From Melieria omissa (taxonomy: Eukaryota > Arthropoda > Insecta > Diptera > Ulidiidae), in the NCBI GenBank assembly GCA_963971225.1, contig OZ020267.1, positions 154,061,920-154,125,919 on the forward strand: a stretch of DNA of 64,000 nt. The letters run 5' to 3'. A model generated the notes under the pieces. It saw only the letters and a program-made list of their open reading frames with translations. It was not told the DNA's origin and did no database searches. Shown piece by piece: positions 53,061-64,000 of the stretch. The translations under genes and the position numbers were made by a program. Position 1 is the first letter of the stretch. Every line of letters starts with the position of its first letter.

Positions 53061-53241
53061 TTCAAACCCCAGGACTGCCGCCCCCTGCATTGCAATTTGA
53101 CCTCAGAAACGTTTGCTATCTGCATTTGAAACTCAATAAGCAGCCAATTTCTGTGGTCGTGGCAACAATCATTGCATTTAAGGCAAAACAAACCCAGCGA
53201 GCTGTAACGCTTTTAATAGTTTTCACTTCATCTTTAATGTT

Positions 53242-53247
53242 TTTATT
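53242..53247 (-). terminator. Poly(A) signal AATAAA of the NDUFC2 gene
   Basis: Minus-strand AATAAA about 185 nt downstream of the third-exon stop codon. It is the nearest canonical signal I see. Confidence 0.5.
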
Positions 53248-53428
53248 TGTTTTTATGCGTTTTAACTAGATTGATGTAATCGGTTTGTAAATGTTTTTGT
53301 CTCAGCTTTTAACATATTTACGCTATTTCTCGGCTTGCATTTGCTGCAACGTAATGCCTTCGGTTAGTCACTAAACAATAGAACAGCTCATAGCCGGCCT
53401 GCAATGGCCACCTGAACGAGTTGCACGA

Positions 53429-54163
53429 TTAGCGAATGGGCACCCACCGCTCCAAGACATCAGCGTACTTCTTGCGCTCTGTGTAGAAATCGAAACAGAG
53501 ATATTGCGAATTAATCTAATGAACTAATGATGCTTGTGTTATATTCAACTAATATATTCTATGATTAGTGCAATTATAATAAAAATTGTAAGCACCAATA
53601 AGAAATCTTACACATTACATTTGAATATGAAAAAATGTTCGTTGCAACTCCTATCCAATAAAAGCTTCATTTTCAATATCCGTGCTATATGAGCAGTAGT
53701 CATACATGCCATGTCTATAATCGTAGCCCAAGATTTGCCTCGAACTCTTTAATTCAATCTCACCTTTTGGCGGAAAGTCATCCGGATGCAACTCCACATA
53801 ATGTCTCAATACCGCATCGCGTCTGGCCAAATGCTCGTTTCGCCTGCTGTCTAGATAGGTTCCAAGAAGGCCGCCAGCCAGTGAAAAGGCCGCATGATTC
53901 TGAAGTCCTGCAAAAACAAATATCAATTTTTAAACACCTCCAGGACAAACGCTCAAAAAAATGGAATGGTGAAGTTACGTCACAGCACCAAACGCACCCG
54001 AGAACGGCGGCTTCCGCAGACCCCAGTTCACAAACAGGGCCAAACCAAAACCAGCAGCCGCGCACATTACCGGATTGTAGACATTGCTCAGAAAGGTGGT
54101 CTGCCGCTCATCCTTGTCGCTCAGCAGCACCAATGGATCAAGAACGTTCGATTGGTCCGACAT
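53429..54163 (-). CDS. ND-B14.5B: NADH dehydrogenase (complex I) subunit B14.5b / NDUFC2, three exons
   Basis: An accessory subunit of the membrane arm of mitochondrial complex I. Coding exons are 54,163-53,998, 53,907-53,764 and 53,478-53,429 (166, 144 and 50 nt; 360 nt in all, 119 residues plus stop). That equals the length I recall for human NDUFC2. Introns are 90 bp (GTGCGT..TTTTGCAG) and 285 bp (GTGAGATT..TTCTACACAG), both phase 1. The start is the ATG in GTGAAGATG; the upstream in-frame GTG is not used. Recognisable family features are a hydrophobic segment at about residues 32-47, KPPFSGLQNH at 51-60, RRDAVLRHYVELHPDDFP at 84-101 and the C-terminal KKYADVLERWVPIR. Exon 2 stays open into intron 2 and would give a false longer protein ending ENEAFIG; the conserved C-terminus is restored only by splicing to exon 3. 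Drosophila CG12400 is, to my memory, the ortholog and also lies near Mad. Confidence 0.9.
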
Positions 54164-54239
54164 CTTCACACAAACGCAGACAACTTTTCAACACACGGCG
54201 CAAAATACCAACAAGAAATAAAGCACAGGCTGTCGAATG

Positions 54240-54300
54240 CAGAACAGCTGTGCGCCGACGCGACTGTGAATGGACACTTTTCAGAGCAGGTCACAATTAC
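54240..54300 (-). promoter_or_regulatory. Possible core promoter motifs of the NDUFC2 gene
   Basis: Within 90-140 bp upstream of the start codon are the E-box palindrome GAACAGCTGTGC (near 54,240-54,251), which fits Drosophila core-promoter motif 5, and AGGTCACAATT (near 54,287-54,297), close to Ohler motif 1. Both are typical of TATA-less housekeeping promoters in flies. The match is by eye, and initiation could be elsewhere. Confidence 0.3.
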
Positions 54301-54309
54301 AAAACTAAA

Positions 54310-56937
54310 ACGTGTAGGGGAAAATGGTGAAACTGTGAAACTTGGCTCGAACTGAATCTGATCATTCAACTGTAGACGAATTCGTTCGACTTTTAGAGAC
54401 ATTTGTAAATAAGAAAGCAATTAAAAAAATTTTAATCATGGATCCTGCAAACATTTCACAATTTATAACAAATTTGCAACTGCTGTTTTAAGAAATGACA
54501 GCGAGCTCAGGAAATTGTTTAGGCCTCACTCCATAGTAAAAGCTGTTAAGCTGTGATTTTGGGCGTATTTTCTTAACACTCACCGGTAGTGAAGAAATCC
54601 AAACTCATTACCAAATTTTGAATAATAGTACTTCACTTTTATTTTAGTTAATATCCTGCAATATTACATCAAAACATTACTTTAAGAAATTTGTTTAGTA
54701 AGCATTAAGCGCCGATGCCACAAACTGGCTAAATCCACAGCAAAAGCAAAATACAAACGTTTATTAATGCGTAATTGTTGTACGAGTAAATACTAATCGA
54801 GGTGAAGGCATTTTAGCATTTGCATTGGCATTTTGTCGAAATTTCGGTAAACTTCAAGGCAATCTCTGCATTCGACCAGCTCCAATCGGAACTGCACTGT
54901 AGCGATTGGACGTCTCGAAGCTGCTCTGCTCGAATGCAATTTTACGGGCACAATATTTAAGCACTTGATTACAGCATAACAGCATAAATTATTATATTGA
55001 ATGAGTGCTGCGTGAAGTGGGACATGCTTCACACAAAAGTACATCTAAAGCAAACTTATCTGGTGCTGACGGTTTACAATGCTAATGATGCACTCCAAGG
55101 TCCACTTTTTCAATTACTTAAGCTTGTACAATCTTTTCTACACACCTACACACCTCTTTTCAGTATAAAGTTTCTGTTCATCAGTGGAGCGCACACCTAT
55201 GGATAATTTTCCTGCCTGCTCTGCATTTCAAAAATTACAAATTGTGTATGGAGAACTTAAAACATTTGCATGCACTACAAATAAAATATATGTATATACT
55301 TGTACTTTATCCTTTTTCCCGAATTGATCTCCGGTTTAGAAAAGCAAATCGTAATAAAACCAAAATATTTAAAATTACAAATAAACTTTTATTATACAAT
55401 AAAAAAGTGAAAATAATAATCATCATAAAAAGTTGTAACGTTCGTTTGGGTTGCGTGGGGCAGAGTAAAATTTGTCCAATTTTACACATGAAACTAAAAT
55501 GGTGGTGGTTGATAAACACGTGTGGTATGCTTAGAGACTGCCCATAAAAAATAATAATGTTCATAATAAGCTTTATGAAGAGGCGCTACTAACGCAAACC
55601 ATTTAAAATACAAAGTATGAGCACTTAAACAAAGGACACTTTTCTCGCGCTAAGTAATACAGAAAAACGATTCAAGGCAATTGAAGTCGTGCGTAGCGCC
55701 GGTTCGCGCGGTTCAATTTTCCGCTTCGCATTTTTTAAGTTGCTTATATTTTTGATAATGACAGTTGTAGTATATTGCAATTTCCTGTCCGAAACGACCT
55801 CTGAACAATGCATTATTTGCTTTTATTCGTTTCCGGAAATGGAAGACCGACTCCAGAAAATAATCAAAAAATAAACATAGGTATACATCATAAAACGTAA
55901 ACAGGCACTGCATCTCACATAATTTCTTTCAACAAAAAATTCTTTTAAAAACTAAAGGAAGATCAAAACTTTGCACATTCATTGTAAAACCTAAAATTAA
56001 GCTAACGTACAATAATAATAAAGTATGCTGAAAAACATTTCGTTTAAAGTAAAGTGTGAATCAACTGAGAACCAATTTGAAATACGCGGAAATATAGGTA
56101 AATCATAGACGTCAAAGGTGTGTAAAAAAATAATATTAATTGCATCTGGACAGTAAGGGTCAGATACAACGGCACTGACTGGCCGGTTTCTTGCGTCCCT
56201 ACTGCGCGCCAATCGATTTGAACTGAAAACCACCTGGTCTCGCTGACGTTCTTACAAACGATGCTGCCATTCTTCTTCAAAAATATGAATTGCATTTCGA
56301 AAAATGTATGCAGGCAGCGCAAGCGTCTGTCTACGACCAAAATAGTATTATAATGAAAACTTTTATTTAGGCAGATGGCCCATAGCGATCGCTGCACACA
56401 GACATCGCAATTTTGGCGATTAAACAAATTCTCGACTGCAGCACATTTCCATGAGATGAATTTCATCATTATCCATGTTTTCTTTTTTTCTCATTTTTCA
56501 CGCTCTACCGAGTAACTTCAATACTTCATAATTAATTTCTTGTAACATTGGCAATTACAAGTATTTTCTCAAAGTTGGTAAGTTGTTTTCGTTGAAACAA
56601 AAATGAAAATAGGAATAAACATCGTACGTTCTTTCCACATAATCACTCCTAAAGCCCTCACCAGCGCTGGGAATTAGTGATTACAGTATTTTTTCTTCGA
56701 TTCCGTAACTATGCACTTATCCCGTAATTACAGCGTGATTACTTCTTTTGATTTGATGAGAGAATTCACAAGGCCTCATAGTGTCACAAGTCCTTCTTTT
56801 GTATATATACCAACAACACTTAAAAACTGTTGGAAAACTGTTTGACATAGGGCGAATGGAACAAGTACGATGGCTTGTGAACAACCTCAATCTAAATAAT
56901 CAAACTTCTTGCACTCCGCTCACACCACCACCAGCGC
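54310..56937. other. Spacer between NDUFC2 gene and Mad, with two weak minus-strand ORFs
   Basis: No gene is established. Minus-strand 54,793-55,044 encodes a frame ending in FRLELVECRDCLEVYRNFDKMP and 56,044-56,469 one of 141 codons; neither shows a family signature. The last part is the presumed 3' UTR of Mad, but I see no canonical AATAAA within the first 500 bp after its stop. Confidence 0.45.
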
Positions 56938-63827
<6,890 letters not shown>

Positions 63828-63890
63828 ATGGAAAATCAAACGGTTAAGCAAGACGTCAAGACACCTTATGGTGATTTTCCCGAGATAATT
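63828..63890 (+). CDS. Candidate short 5' coding exon at the right edge (uncertain)
   Basis: ATG at 63,828 (context AGTAAAATGG) starts MENQTVKQDVKTPYGDFPEI plus one Ile, followed by a good donor GTATGT at 63,891. A compact 61-bp intron would end at the AG of TTTGTGATAG (63,951), with a CTAAC branch-like site at 63,907-63,911. If spliced there, the next exon closes after 12 codons at TAA (63,988-63,990). If unspliced, the frame stays open to the window end. A possible small 5' UTR intron precedes it (ATTGTAAGAG to CATTTCATTAG, about 63,734-63,770). I do not recognise the protein. Confidence 0.25.
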
Positions 63891-64000
63891 GTATGTTTTA
63901 TAAATGCTAACACTATCAATTCCGATAGCTATGTAAATATGTTTGTGATAGTGCGAGAAGTCGAGATCGTATGTGGGCCGGCACCTATAATCGAGTTTAA

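Larger units (their letters stand above)
42991..53240. other. 10-kb gene-free stretch
   Basis: I find no credible exon, tRNA or element with matched ends. Simple repeats are (CA)n at 43,716-43,737 and 45,753-45,770. An AT-rich stretch at 52,900-53,060 holds two imperfect copies of a motif around AGACTTTAAGTGT followed by AAATA-rich sequence (near 52,921 and 52,987). Open frames of 95-152 codons occur on both strands but overlap each other and show no family motifs. Confidence 0.5.

Noticed and set aside
53651..53763. C-terminal extension of NDUFC2 ending ENEAFIG
   Set aside because: It is intron 2 read through. A consensus donor precedes it and a third exon restores the conserved family C-terminus.

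Overview
The window is nuclear DNA of a higher fly. The evidence is intron-bearing genes with GT..AG introns (several of 60-90 bp), insect-type gene content, AT-rich spacers full of (CAA/TTG)n and (CA/GT)n runs, and decayed eukaryotic transposons. The Smad protein is very close to Drosophila Mad, but the spacers are longer and the toucan-like protein looks more diverged than I would expect for a drosophilid. A tephritid-like fruit fly is my best guess; it is not proven from sequence.

Layout. 1-25.3 kb contains no recognisable gene. It is probably intron or 3' territory of the toucan-like gene. It holds an instructive transposon patch at 6.23-7.13 kb: a 240-bp hAT-type MITE, then a tandem duplication in which one copy carries a 346-bp Harbinger-type MITE and the other preserves the empty site. 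25.30-29.30 kb is one very large minus-strand coding exon (about 1,330 codons) of a microtubule-associated protein that I assign to toucan (toc, MTUS/ATIP-like). It has two SxIP EB1-binding motifs at its start and no coiled-coil exons in the window. 34.40-34.65 kb is a small intronless secreted Kazal inhibitor gene on the same strand.

36.3-43.0 kb is a transposon cluster. A 65-bp inverted-repeat pair (64/65 identical, 3.2 kb apart) encloses a 1,989-bp decayed DNA transposon with 8-bp target duplications and a broken transposase-like gene. Next come a minus-strand solo LTR with TATA box, poly(A) signal and 4-bp target duplication, and, four bases beyond its target duplication, a 1,730-bp TTAA-bounded piggyBac-like element with palindromic subterminal repeats. 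43-53.2 kb shows no gene.

53.43-54.16 kb is a three-exon gene for complex I subunit NDUFC2 (ND-B14.5B). 56.94-58.57 kb is Mad, the receptor-regulated Smad of the BMP/Dpp pathway, with three coding exons and complete MH1, linker and MH2 domains. All four recognised genes are on the minus strand. A short plus-strand candidate exon sits at the right edge. The genes do not form a functional pathway; they are neighbours. To my recollection toc, Mad and the NDUFC2 gene also lie close together in Drosophila (23C-D), which supports the toc assignment.
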